From NCBI RefSeq assembly GCF_921293095.1, contig NC_060247.1, forward strand, positions 109,883,111-109,947,110: 64,000 nt of DNA. Reading direction: 5' to 3'. The notes beneath the pieces were generated by a model. The model was not told where the DNA came from, ran no database searches, and was given only the letters and a program-made list of their open reading frames with translations. Origin of the DNA: Ischnura elegans. Taxonomy: Eukaryota > Arthropoda > Insecta > Odonata > Coenagrionidae. Positions 23,101-32,600 of the stretch are shown in pieces. Both the position numbers and the translations under genes were made by a program. Numbering within the stretch: position 1 is the first letter of the stretch; every line of letters starts with the position of its first letter.

Positions 23101-23332
23101 TTTGAAAACCGAAGTAATTAACCGCAAAAACTTTCACAGGCAGAAACTTTCTCGTGGCGAATGCTTACAATTGGGATGAATATTAATAATTGGTGATGTG
23201 AATGAACTTATAATTTAACTTATAATAGCAATGGGCTATCCCAAATAAATTCGCAAAACATCGCGAAAGAAGCAAAAATTATGAGAATAAGTCAGTTTTC
23301 TTACCAAAAATGATGAAATATTTGTTCGACAT
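14189..23332 (-). CDS. Gene B: complete six-exon secreted cysteine-rich protein, 230 aa (possible 27 kDa hemolymph glycoprotein-like)
   Basis: Minus-strand coding exons: 23332-23305, 21839-21721, 19075-18960, 18775-18624, 18092-17942 and 14315-14189 (TGA). They total 693 nt, open throughout, with intron phases 1, 0, 2, 1, 2. The protein begins MSNKYFIIFG; intron 1 splits the signal peptide (LMALLAAV follows). An acidic Ser-rich linker (SSDESSSESDE) then precedes fourteen cysteines: one in exon 2, four in exon 3, two in exon 4, four in exon 5 and three in exon 6. N-glycosylation sequons are N-E-T in exon 3 and N-R-S in exon 4. Secretion and disulfide bonding are inferred. Length and cysteine pattern resemble insect DUF1397 / 27 kDa hemolymph glycoproteins, an unverified suggestion; no enzyme motif is seen. 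Intron 2 holds a MITE (19708-20375) and intron 5 a 2.1 kb inverted-repeat element (15233-17310). Confidence 0.85.
14557..14700. mobile_element. piggyBac-type terminus with subterminal palindromes
   Basis: TTAACACTTTGAGACCGATC starts at 14557. Two 18-bp palindromes, CGTCATCTATAGATGACG (14576-14593) and CGTCATCTACAGATGACG (14618-14635), follow. A TTAA-flanked end with such repeats is typical of piggyBac-like elements. I could not find its partner end, so this may be a solo end. Confidence 0.45.
15233..17310 (+). mobile_element. Element with ~340-bp terminal inverted repeats and an uncharacterised ORF
   Basis: The left arm (about 15233-15590) and right arm (about 16975-17310) are imperfect inverted copies, starting GGCGAGG. 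The core on the plus strand encodes decayed pieces of a protein repeated in many arthropod genomes and known to me only as uncharacterised. These are KALAHGIDLKESYQNM (about 15835), CTKYYCFFCDWDSR and NHYLKKDW (15960-16036), ILPPLSIKLGLF (about 16110), SHLDFFPTNFGAVSDQHDR (about 16460-16515) and WTLKRD (about 16595). Stops and frame changes break it. Target duplication not seen. It lies in intron 5 of gene B. Confidence 0.6.
18841..20760. repeat. Segmental repeat, B copy (pairs with 1-1230)
   Basis: Counterpart of 1-1230. The difference in length is explained mainly by the MITE at 19708-20375. To the right of 20760 the two introns 2 are unrelated: the B copy continues with AAAACTCGCTTATAACGATC-type repeat DNA and the A copy with different sequence. 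Confidence 0.85.
19708..20375. mobile_element. 668-bp MITE, AATAGGGTGGTTTCCTA ends
   Basis: Begins AATAGGGTGGTTTCCTATTA and ends GAAACTACCCTATT, inverted to each other. A second copy is at 42112-42782. The paralogous A block (835-855) lacks it, so the insertion point is fixed by comparison and the insertion is younger than the A/B duplication or exchange. It has no convincing coding capacity. Confidence 0.75.
20763..20910. mobile_element. Unclassified repeat fragment
   Basis: Starts CAGTAAAACTCGCTTATAAC just after the end of the A/B block and has TCGCTAATAACGAGGTGAC inside, a style of repeat common in arthropod DNA transposons. The other end was not found. Confidence 0.3.
21030..21140 (-). 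mobile_element. Possible LINE 3' tail
   Basis: On the minus strand the stretch reads CCAATGTAAAGGCCTCAGTG followed by a TAAATAAATAAA run, as at the 3' end of several insect non-LTR elements. No coding sequence remains, so this is tentative. Confidence 0.3.
21378..21418. repeat. Perfect 15-bp hairpin
   Basis: AAAATCCTTATAAGA (21378-21392) is followed after 11 bases by its exact inverted copy (21404-21418), in intron 2 of gene B. Related ATCTTATAAG strings follow up to 21465. Confidence 0.55.
21842..23304. other. Intron 1 of gene B, mostly no recognised content
   Basis: AT-rich. Near 22930-22965 a GCGGGT/ACCCGC hairpin next to GACGTTTC resembles motifs flanking Penelope-like elements. A short minus-strand open frame (22752-22567) shows no recognisable domain. 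Confidence 0.4.
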
Positions 23333-23469
23333 TGTTCTCCTGGTTAGGAGCTTATTGTTTTAAAATATATCTTGACCTCCTAAGTGTAGAAATCGTTATT
23401 AGGTCTCCTATGCAAAAATCACTGTAAAATATGTCTGTACCACTTGTCAGTTCGTCTTCTTGCTTACTT

Positions 23470-23640
23470 CTCGTTGGAAGACACTCGTTAAGAATGATCC
23501 TCAATGAAATTTTTTCCAATCTCTCGTGCCCATCAAGGTCATGACCGCAAGGCATCAGACTTACGATTCATGGAGCACACATGCCCTCGGTTTAAAAATA
23601 TAAAATCCGAAAGGCGATCGCTCTTTTAACGAGCTGAGAA
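23470..23640 (-). promoter_or_regulatory. Conserved upstream block of gene B
   Basis: The region just upstream of the gene B start aligns with the equivalent positions before genes C (37190-37385) and E (63240-63430). Shared strings include AATGATCCTC and AGGTCATGA, and ATGCCCTCG read on the plus strand. On the minus strand a TATATTTTT run (23594-23602) is a possible TATA element, also present in C but not in E. Conservation in non-coding DNA next to exon 1 suggests promoter plus 5' UTR; a transcription start cannot be fixed by eye. Confidence 0.4.
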
Positions 23641-23877
23641 AGCGAAGTTCAATTATAGCACAAGTTTTCGCAATACTTACACACCACCGACGAATGGTTT
23701 ATATTCTTAAAGTCGCTTCTCTAGTTCTATCCATTAAACACGCCTTTATTTTCGAAATGATAATTTTTCACTAGCCGATGTTACATTAATTTATATATAC
23801 AGGAAAATAAATTAATGAGTTCCTTCGGATAAGTGTAGCGATATGCTTACTTAGTCAAAATTGTGCGAGAACTCCAA

Positions 23878-24075
23878 GCAGAAAAAATCATTCACCTTAA
23901 CTGGGATTCAAACCCGGATCCTCTGATTTTCAGTCGAGTGCGTGAATAGGCGATCCGGTTTCGAATTCTGGTCAATTCGAATGATGCTTTCTATGTGGAA
24001 TTTTCGTACAACTTGAGCATTGCGGGAGACTCCGTTAAGATATCAACGTGGATAGTCCCGATATTCTTAAATTAA
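23878..24075 (-). mobile_element. tRNA-derived SINE, older copy
   Basis: Same family as 56603-56812: it starts GCAGAAAAAATCATTC, carries a tRNA-like segment on the minus strand with a B-box-like GGGTTTGAATCCC, and ends TCCCGATATTCTTAA. It is more diverged than the other copy and its target duplication is unclear. Confidence 0.6.
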
Positions 24076-24126
24076 ACTTACTTAGCGCATTTTTAAAAGG
24101 TTAATCGCCATTTGTCCTCCTGTTTG

Positions 24127-24240
24127 CCGGCCTCGGTGGCAATGGGGTTTAGTCGTCGCCTACCACGGCGAAGGTCGCGGGCTCGAATCCCACATGGGTA
24201 AAACCTACTTATCCGGTTATGGTTGTTTTTTAATGTGCTG
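24127..24240 (+). mobile_element. tRNA-derived SINE, second family
   Basis: Starts GCCGGCCTCGGTGGC and has a B-box GGGCTCGAATCCC, then ATGGGTAAAACCTACTTATC. The tRNA-like part has a degenerate A-box and an unpaired region, so this is a SINE head and not a tRNA gene. Confidence 0.6.
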
Positions 24241-25151
24241 TTCAATGTATGACAATTATCGTATTTTGCGGCTCTTGTTTTCATTAGAGATATTATTTTT
24301 AATGCTATTCTCACCCGGCTTTCTGCACATTCTATCTCTAACAACTTGAAATATGAATGAAAACTTGAAAATTTTAAGTCAGACTCGGGGGAACCGACCC
24401 ATCATAAAGGAAAGATCTTGCAAGTTCCTTAAAATCTCTATCTACTACACGACGCATTTCGACGCTTAGACCTCATTATCAAATTACTATAAAATTAATA
24501 TTACTCTATAATGGTCAGAAGAAAAGAGCTAGGAAATGATGTGAAGGAATTAAAACGCATCATTAAGTGAATAAGGGTTTCTGTGGAATTAGGAATAAGG
24601 TTATTTTGCAAGATCTTTTTAATTCATGAAATATTCATAGTCACGCCTAAGACTAGGTGAAAAAAGAGACCCTAAAGTGGCCACACAGGAAGCTAAGAGT
24701 AAGGCTATTACTAAACAGCCAAACTTCGGCAATACTACGGGAAATAATTCACGTAATAAGTACATCTACAATCGGTAATATTAACATCCTGATAATTCTC
24801 CCCGTTCGTTCAAATCAAGTTTGATGGTAATTAATTTGTCAATTTATTTATTCTTCAAATTAAGAAAAGCAGCATTCAATTTTTTTAATCCGCTTAAAGC
24901 GATTATTTGCTTTTCCGTAAATTTATTTCATTTCCATTTGTTTTCGAGAATGGAAAAAAAACGTTCCGCAAGAATAGGTAGGTACTAGCCTTACAGCATT
25001 TCCTCAAAATTATTTAAAATTTACCGTAGACTCTATAAGTAATGATTTTAATGAAAATATGGCATGTGATTTCTTCAAACATGTTATTATTGGATTATGT
25101 GGCTTCATTTTTTCAAGAATATGATTCTTTTTTCATTACAACTGCTATCAG

Positions 25152-28100
25152 CGTGCGATTTTTCCGTACTTGATGACCGCGTGGAACCATCAGTTGGGCC
25201 GCCGCACAGTGGTCCCAAATCGAAAAAAGCTGGCCAAAATTAATTACGCCGTTGTTATTGTGTATATATTTGACCTAAAGGTCTATTCTTATTGTTTTTG
25301 ACCCGCTTATTCTGAATTTATAACTATTTTTTATGTATTTGCAATAATTTTATAGCTATTTCACATTTTGTTTAAACAATTAATTTTTTTAACATTGGAA
25401 TTTGAGATTATACTGGTGATAGTAAATTAAAATTATGCATATCATAAAACTGAATTAGTTATTTAAAACATACATAAATGCATATAAAATGACTGCATTG
25501 TTTATTTTTGGACAAATTTTGAACAACTTATTTTGAATGAACCAAGAGAACATTTTCTACTTTCTCATATGTTTGATCGTATTTGATACGAAAAATAAGT
25601 TAATACTAATTGGAAATTTATATTATAAGTATATTATTAATATTATTGTACTGCATTAATTGTTTAAAAATTATAATATCTAATTCTAATTAAGTAGACA
25701 ATTTTATAGTTCCTTGTAACGTGCCAATGGATTTGGTAGCAATTTTAAACGGGGTTCCGTATTTCACAAGTTTCAACGGAGGCATTATTACAATCATTGA
25801 AATGTTATAAACAGTATTTCATAACTCCTATAACTCAAGTTAAACGCCAAATTTATTGATACGCTCGCAATAAGCTCTTTACGAAGTGAGGCATCAATTT
25901 AACGAGCACATGATTTGGTACGAAAAATTAAATGAGATTTTCCATTAATTTGGGCTTTTTTAATTATCAAAAAAATAAGTTAACATTTCTCCTTATCTTT
26001 CTCAGTCATTGTTACGAAAAAAAATTAAGTACATTCATGATCACTATCCGACAAATCCTCATCACAGTCGTCATCCACTCAATTCTTCCAGGATTAATAA
26101 ACTCTTTACCTCGACTGGTAATTGAAGTAATTTCCTTCTTTGAGCCTTAGAAATACTTGATATCATTGCATCTGAAGTTAGGAGTAATCTTTTAAACAGG
26201 TCTTCATTCGTTGCTATCCAGAAAAATTTCCTTGCATGGTGCTCCCTGAATCTTCTTATGTCCTTATTCCTCGCCTCCATTGCCTCCTCGGACAAGTGGA
26301 CAATAGGAAGGGCAGCTTCTTTAGATGTCCGTCGGAGGAGCAAGTACTGATGTTTCGTGAAATTACCAGAAACGATCATGGAAAGGGCTTCTTCGTGGGA
26401 GATTTTACTTTGCCTCACATCCTTGGCTCTCCATTTTGATAACACTCGCCGCGCTCTTGAGAGAGTGGTTGCTGTCACCTCATTTATTATTTTCGCCACG
26501 AACTCATCACCTTTGCTTCGATAACTCATGGATGCTCTACTGGCGATGTGCTACCTCTAAGATCCTCCGTTTTCCATCTCTAGGCCCTTTCACTGGACTT
26601 CTCAAATTGTTTAAATAAAGGCGGAGGAAATTTCAACTTCTCATTTAGGCAGTCAGCGAACTTTCTTCTAAAAAACCTGTCATTTCTTTTTCTTTCCTTC
26701 CACCGGCGAAGATAATTTGAGAGAAAAAACACTTCTCCGCAATTTTTTTAGGATAACTTTTGAATTAACGTCCTCATCTAACTCTAACTTGTTGCTCCAG
26801 CAATCCAATAAGTATTGGTTTTTAAACGATACGGACCCTTTTCCACTTTCAAGAAATTTTTCATGCATCTCAAGACGCGTGAAAATTTTCAGAGTTATCG
26901 AACTAAAACACTATGGGCACTCTTCTTAAACCCCACAAGTGTTCTTTAAAAAGTTCGAGGATACTCGACTTTTTCAAGACTCGATCTTCACGCTTGAGGA
27001 AACTAACTTTCACGTCTTTCGTTTGGCAAAATCTGAGTAAAACTGAGTTTTGGCGAGAAAATTTCGGGCAAGCGATGTCTAGAAGTAATTTGGGGGTTCC
27101 ACAGTGTGAGGTTCGCGATGCTATTATCTCCATTTTCTAGGAAATATCACATTTGAAAGGTGAAAAGGCTTACTCCGTTCATCCCCGGTGGCCAAAGTGC
27201 AATTCATAACAAGTGTATAGAGAGCGGTGGTTGTGTTTTCCCGATGGGCGCAATCAATAGCCTAGGCCTTTTCGGCCGTCGTTTGCCCTGCATGTGGTTG
27301 AGGAGGCCGCTAAGGAGGCGACAGAGGGACAATGTGCCGCGTGAGGGCGAAAACTAACCCGTCTAACGGAAGGAAAGGGTGGAGTAGCATTTGAGGGATT
27401 CTTTTTTGTTTTGAATGCATTCATGTTTTACTTACTATACTATAAGCACATCTGCGAAATTTCGTTCCATAAATATATCCTTCCGCTCGAGTCCTTAAGC
27501 AATTTTTATGAGAGCATGGGCACGCGTAAATAAAAGGTAAGGTCAAATGGAAACTATTAATGATAAAACGTTCTACGTATGACAAGAGATGTTTATTCAT
27601 AGGGTAAATATTTTTTGTAGAAATAAAATATCCAACAATGTTGAATAACACCCATAAATACTGGATTTCCTCGAGCCCTACCACGCGCCAGCCAGGCCGC
27701 CGCCCGCGTCAGCGCATTGCATCATTACAGTTAAATCAATGCTGAGGTCGGAGTAGCAACTAGTAGCAAAAATGTTCTTCACTACTGCGTTGCATATACT
27801 TTTCCCTTTGTATTGGTGCAAAAGACACCGTGCATTCACGTGCCTCTCTAAACGATATTGTACATTTTATTTGAAAATTCGGGTAAAAAACACTAAAAGT
27901 TACAAAATATATATAAAATAGTAAACATAGTAAAATCCGAATAAAATTTATGTCCTACTATGTATTAATGTTTATATTTGTAGTTAAAAATGTTTTTGGC
28001 CAAATATATCGCGTAAAGGTTGTCCTGCATGACGCTGAACTTCCTCAAAATCGACCGATTTCACGCAACCGTGATTTTTACGGTGAATGCTCCATGTTTG

Positions 28101-28549
28101 ACGGATCACTGCAGCCGCTCTGATGAACAAAAATACTAACTTAGTAGTGTATTTTGTAGACCATATCCTGTAGAATCCGAAAATAAGGTTCAAAAATTCC
28201 TTGAAAATTTTCGAAAAAACGACTTTTGGCCAGCTTTTTTCGATTTGGGACCACTGCGCGCCGTTACATAACCACATGCGATTCGCTGGCCAACTATATT
28301 ATATCCGAAGCGAAGGCCAGCATCTACCACTGCTTTACGGCAGTCAAAAAGAACGAACGAACGGCTTCGAAATATGCAGAGTATTTCAAAAAAAGAATCA
28401 AAGGCAGGATCACCAGGGAATATCATTACCACAAGTTCAAAGGTAATATGAAATCCTTCGTTGACATGCGGTGTCAGGGCGGCGTCTTGTGTGAGGTGGG
28501 AGACACGGAAGATGGAGACCTGATAGTGAACGTGAGGATGGAGCCATAG
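25152..28549 (+). pseudogene. Unrecognised ORF interrupted by the 3.05 kb transposon
   Basis: Right of the transposon, 28257-28549 is open on the plus strand and ends in TAG (RYITTCDSLANYIISEAKAS near its start, DLIVNVRMEP at its end). Left of it, 25152-25206 is open in the frame that continues across the element, and is preceded by a pyrimidine-rich tract and CAG like a 3' splice site. GC-rich sequence follows the stop to about 28690, with AATAAA near 28756. I do not recognise the protein; it may be a host gene fragment or part of another repeat. Confidence 0.4.
25207..28256 (-). mobile_element. 3.05 kb DNA transposon with identical 33-bp ends
   Basis: The 33-bp ends at 25207-25239 and 28224-28256 are exact inverted copies, starting CAGTGGTCCCAAATC. 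On the minus strand, open segments at 27133-26903, 26868-26680 and 26529-26071 encode basic proteins that I cannot assign. The last contains HEEALSMIVSGNFTKHQYLL and later EARNKDIRRF, which recalls the E-A-L...L-S-K-x-Q-Y...A-K motif of a transposon protein seen in arthropods. A GC-rich part lies at 27160-27360. No clear target duplication. Superfamily undetermined; intact ends suggest a fairly young copy. Confidence 0.65.
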
Positions 28550-29506
28550 AAGAAGGAGCACAGAAATAAGGGCGGAGCCTTCTTGGGGCATCGCCACTCG
28601 GAGGGGGGGCCTCATGCGCGGAGGGATGGGGTCCAAGGTTGCGGTAACCAGCCCCTTCGGCGGACCTCCCCTGTGCGCTGCCCTTCCCCTCGGAGAGTGG
28701 AAGGGCGATGAAGAAGACGTTGAACGAAAGAAAATGAATGAATGAAAATGAAAGAATAAAGATGATATTGATGAATAAAACTAGATGGTGACGGAAATAT
28801 ATATACCTTTAAAAAAAACCGCCCTTAGAATAATAATAATAATAAAATAAACCATATGTTAACAGGATGAAAATAATTTTTCCGTCAGCGAAACGAGTGG
28901 CGATTTTTGTAAACCCAATTGATTTCGCGGTGGGTGAAAACAAATTAAGAGGCCGACTTGAGGATTCTTTCCAGTAATACTCGTGACTCCTCTATTTGTA
29001 ATTGAGGACTGGGCCTGGGCCTGGAATTATTAATCCAGAATCATGACTTGTTACCCATCTAATTTTTTAAATACATTTAAAATTATATCGAGAGATATGA
29101 GCTATTGTATTGTTTGAAAAGAATTTTGTTATTTATCCTAGTAATGTGGCTCAGCGAGACTTGGCCGATTCCTGATGCCGTGGTGCGTATATCTTACTAT
29201 AATACCGATAAAATATAAAATAGAACTTTTGATTACATCATTATCACGTGGAAAAATTAATCTTTAAATGATTATTTGACTGACGAGAAACTCATAAATC
29301 TTAAAAGCCGTGGGTGAAATGCATTGATATATTGCTGTTGAATTCGCAAATAGCCGCCCAGTTTATTTGTAATATGTATTCTCTTAGTGTAAACTGGTTA
29401 GTTAAATAGTTATGCGATTTTTAGTATTGCAATAAAATTTAATTCAATCATGCAACAATAAAATTTCTGGTGTAAATGAAATTACTCCCCAATAATAAGA
29501 AAATAT

Positions 29507-29512
29507 TTTATT
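29507..29512 (-). terminator. Polyadenylation signal, gene C
   Basis: AATAAA on the minus strand about 115 nt after the TAG of gene C, in a context shared with genes B and E. Confidence 0.5.
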
Positions 29513-29626
29513 TATGATTTACAAAGTTTTAAGCTGCGATAGTCGGTTGTATTTTCGAAGACTTATTGGCAGATATTGAAGAATCATGGTAGTAATATAA
29601 TGCTGCTGAAAATTGACGGAGATGAT

Positions 29627-32600
29627 CTATGTATCCGTTCTTGATAGAAACTCAGAGCAGGATGGCATGTTTCTCAATTGTGATTTTATACTTGCTACAG
29701 CCCTCTTTCCATCCGTGGAGCAGTCTTCGGCGCTGTTCTCAACACATTCCAGGAATCTATTAAAGCCCCTACGATTAATGAGGAGGTATTTTAATGAAAT
29801 TACCCATTCATAATGATAATTGTAGTAAACATAGCAATAAATAATTATGCTACTCAGGGGGGGATCCAGGATTTTTATCTGGGAGTGTTTTTTTTTAGTA
29901 CCTACAAGGGTCAGATAGGTCTCCTCACATTTAAGATTAAAAACTAACTACAAAAATTACTGTAGAAAATATTCTCATTATTTTGATATAAAAGGTATTG
30001 ATAACAAATGAAATGATTGAGGCTTAGTAATGACCAAATTAAACAGACATGATGATAACAGTATTAAATTTTTTTCTTCTTTTAAAGCGCCTGGGAGGTC
30101 ACCTATGATGTTTCTCATAATATAATAGGGAGTTCAAAAGTAACGCAACACATTTTTGTTCACGGCCAGTTTTGGTTAAAAAAAATTGGTATTCCTTATG
30201 GAACATTTTCAAACATTCATGCTTTGTCTCGTAGGTACAGTTGAATTCCGGTTGGTGACCGCGCTATACTGTGCTTTTAAAATGACTTCTGTAACGGAGG
30301 TGCGTTTCAAACAACGAGCAGTGATTTGAAATTCTTTCGGCAGAAAACCTGTGGCGTCATGGCAAAATTAGCATCGCCGGAACGCACTTTCTTCAACATT
30401 TTTTTAGAAGTGAAGTATTACTCTGTATGTTTTTTATTTCAAATTATGCTTTATATTTTATAACAAAATGTTTTGTTTTGGTTTCGAATGTAAATATCCG
30501 AAATTTTGAGTCTACAAAATTGATAAAAGTGTTATTTCACTATCATGTCGTCTGTTAACCAGTGCTGTTAGTTAAACAGCGATCCGGCGCGTTCCGGCAC
30601 CATGATACCACTGCGGAAAACTACGGTATCTCTCATATTCATAGGCGCTTGCAGAATGTCTTCAGTAATCTGGCAGTGCACGAAAGCACGCTGTGTTGTT
30701 AGACAATGCATGTTTCATCCTCGCCACTTCGGTGGTCATAAAGACGTCATTGAAGCAGTGCGAACTTGTTTCTGACATTGACCATTGCATTAGTACCGTG
30801 TAGGCATCCAGGCCCTTCCTAAAGGTGGCGTCAAACCACATTGTTGGATGGAGATTACGTTGAAAAATAGTCCTGTCAAGATCAAAGATAGGGGAATATC
30901 ATGGTATATTTGAATGCTGTATAAAACAACCCGAAAAAAACCGACTGTTCCCGAAATAAAATGTGTTGCATTAATAGTTGAACTCCCCGTGTATATAAAA
31001 GCTATACCCAATGAACGTAAACGAAAATTTCAAGATATTTCTGCCTTCGGGAATCACAAATTATTTCCTTTTCCCCCATGAATAGCAAATAGAAGAAATA
31101 ACAATGATACTGCTATTCGTGAAATGGAAATTTAGGAGGTATTAAAAGAAAACACCTCTGGCGTGATTTTTAAGAAATAGTTTTCCTAGCATTATAATAC
31201 CCGCAAGGTGATAAAGTGAAACAAATATGTCTGTGGCAATTTGTATTCGGATTCAGTAGAAACTATTTGGTTCCATCGTCAGAAAATACAGTATTGTTAT
31301 CCTGGAAAATACCCCGAACGATCTGAATGAAACTTACCTGCATAGGACACTGGTATCAGTATAATTGTACTTCGGATTTGATGAATCACATAGGACGATG
31401 TGTTCATCGTCATCTACAATGCGCATAAGAGATAGGCATCGGTTATTTTGCCTTAAGCAGACGCTGTCGTTCTGGTGTCTAAAAACTGAAAAGTCACAAA
31501 AATAATAGTTCACAGAATGGGCTAGGTAAAACTATTGGAAAACTAGAAAAAGGTGGTGTTACAGAGAAATTTGGCTGTTGGGCCATATTTACGTATAAAT
31601 ACGTTACCATGGCTCAGGGAAGATTCTATTTCACACAGTGCAGTGAGTCCTTCTTCCAAAAACTGTCTAATTATAGGAATCACTATTTTTGACCTGTTTG
31701 AAAGAGGCACAAGATTTTTTTCGCCTTGGATCATGCAGTCCTTAATTTCATCCTGTTTCCTGCGGAAAAAATGATAAAAAAAATTGTAAAGTAATTGTTT
31801 GAGTCAACTTTTTCTGCATCAATGGTAGGTCTTCATCAAAATCATAAGTTAAGAAGTCTTTAAAATGTACAGGATAGAACACAAAAATTATGTTTTAAGG
31901 CCTCGGATTTTCTTTCTCCAGATTAAAAGGAAATAGAAACATGGCTAATGTCTTCAAATTAAAGTGCACTCTTTGTCAAACGTGACAGAAATTGCTTCAC
32001 TGTATGATTTATAGAACTCATTCGGTAACATCGAGAATGAGAACTTTTTTAGACACTTGAAATGACGACGTTCTCCATGCACGAAAAGCGCCCAATCGTT
32101 CGTTTTCTGCCTTTGCGGGGAGTGACACCAATTGAAATTCATCGGCAGATGAAGGAGACATGTGTTCATGGAGTTATCCTTGTGACTTTTGCTGTTCCCA
32201 ACAATGAAAGACTCTCCGTGACCGAACATTCATCAGCCGTGCTGCCATTGCTTCAACAATTTTCCAAGGGGTCAAAACTGACTCCTAAAGATTGCATCGC
32301 CGCGGCCATAGAATCATGGCGACAATGTTATAAAAATGTGTGCGTCTGTAGGGAGAATGCATCGAGAAGTAACAATTGTTTTATAATTTTCGACAGAGTT
32401 GTTTGTTAGAAAAGAAATCGGAGACCTTAGGACTTATATTTGCGTGAATCTAGAGACACTACTCACCTGCACGTGTGGGCACATTTGACACATATCGTGT
32501 CGTTGCGCAATCGTCTGGTCTCGTTCAAGCTTAGAAACACATTGTCCATACACACATAGACGGCTTCCAGATGATTCTGAAAGGAAAAATGACATATAGA

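Noticed and set aside
24127-24200. tRNA gene
   Set aside because: B-box present but the A-box and D-arm are degenerate and a SINE body follows.
26236-27140. Plus-strand open frames in the 3.05 kb transposon
   Set aside because: The minus-strand frames are longer and show the charged, lysine-rich composition of real proteins; the plus frames are shadows.
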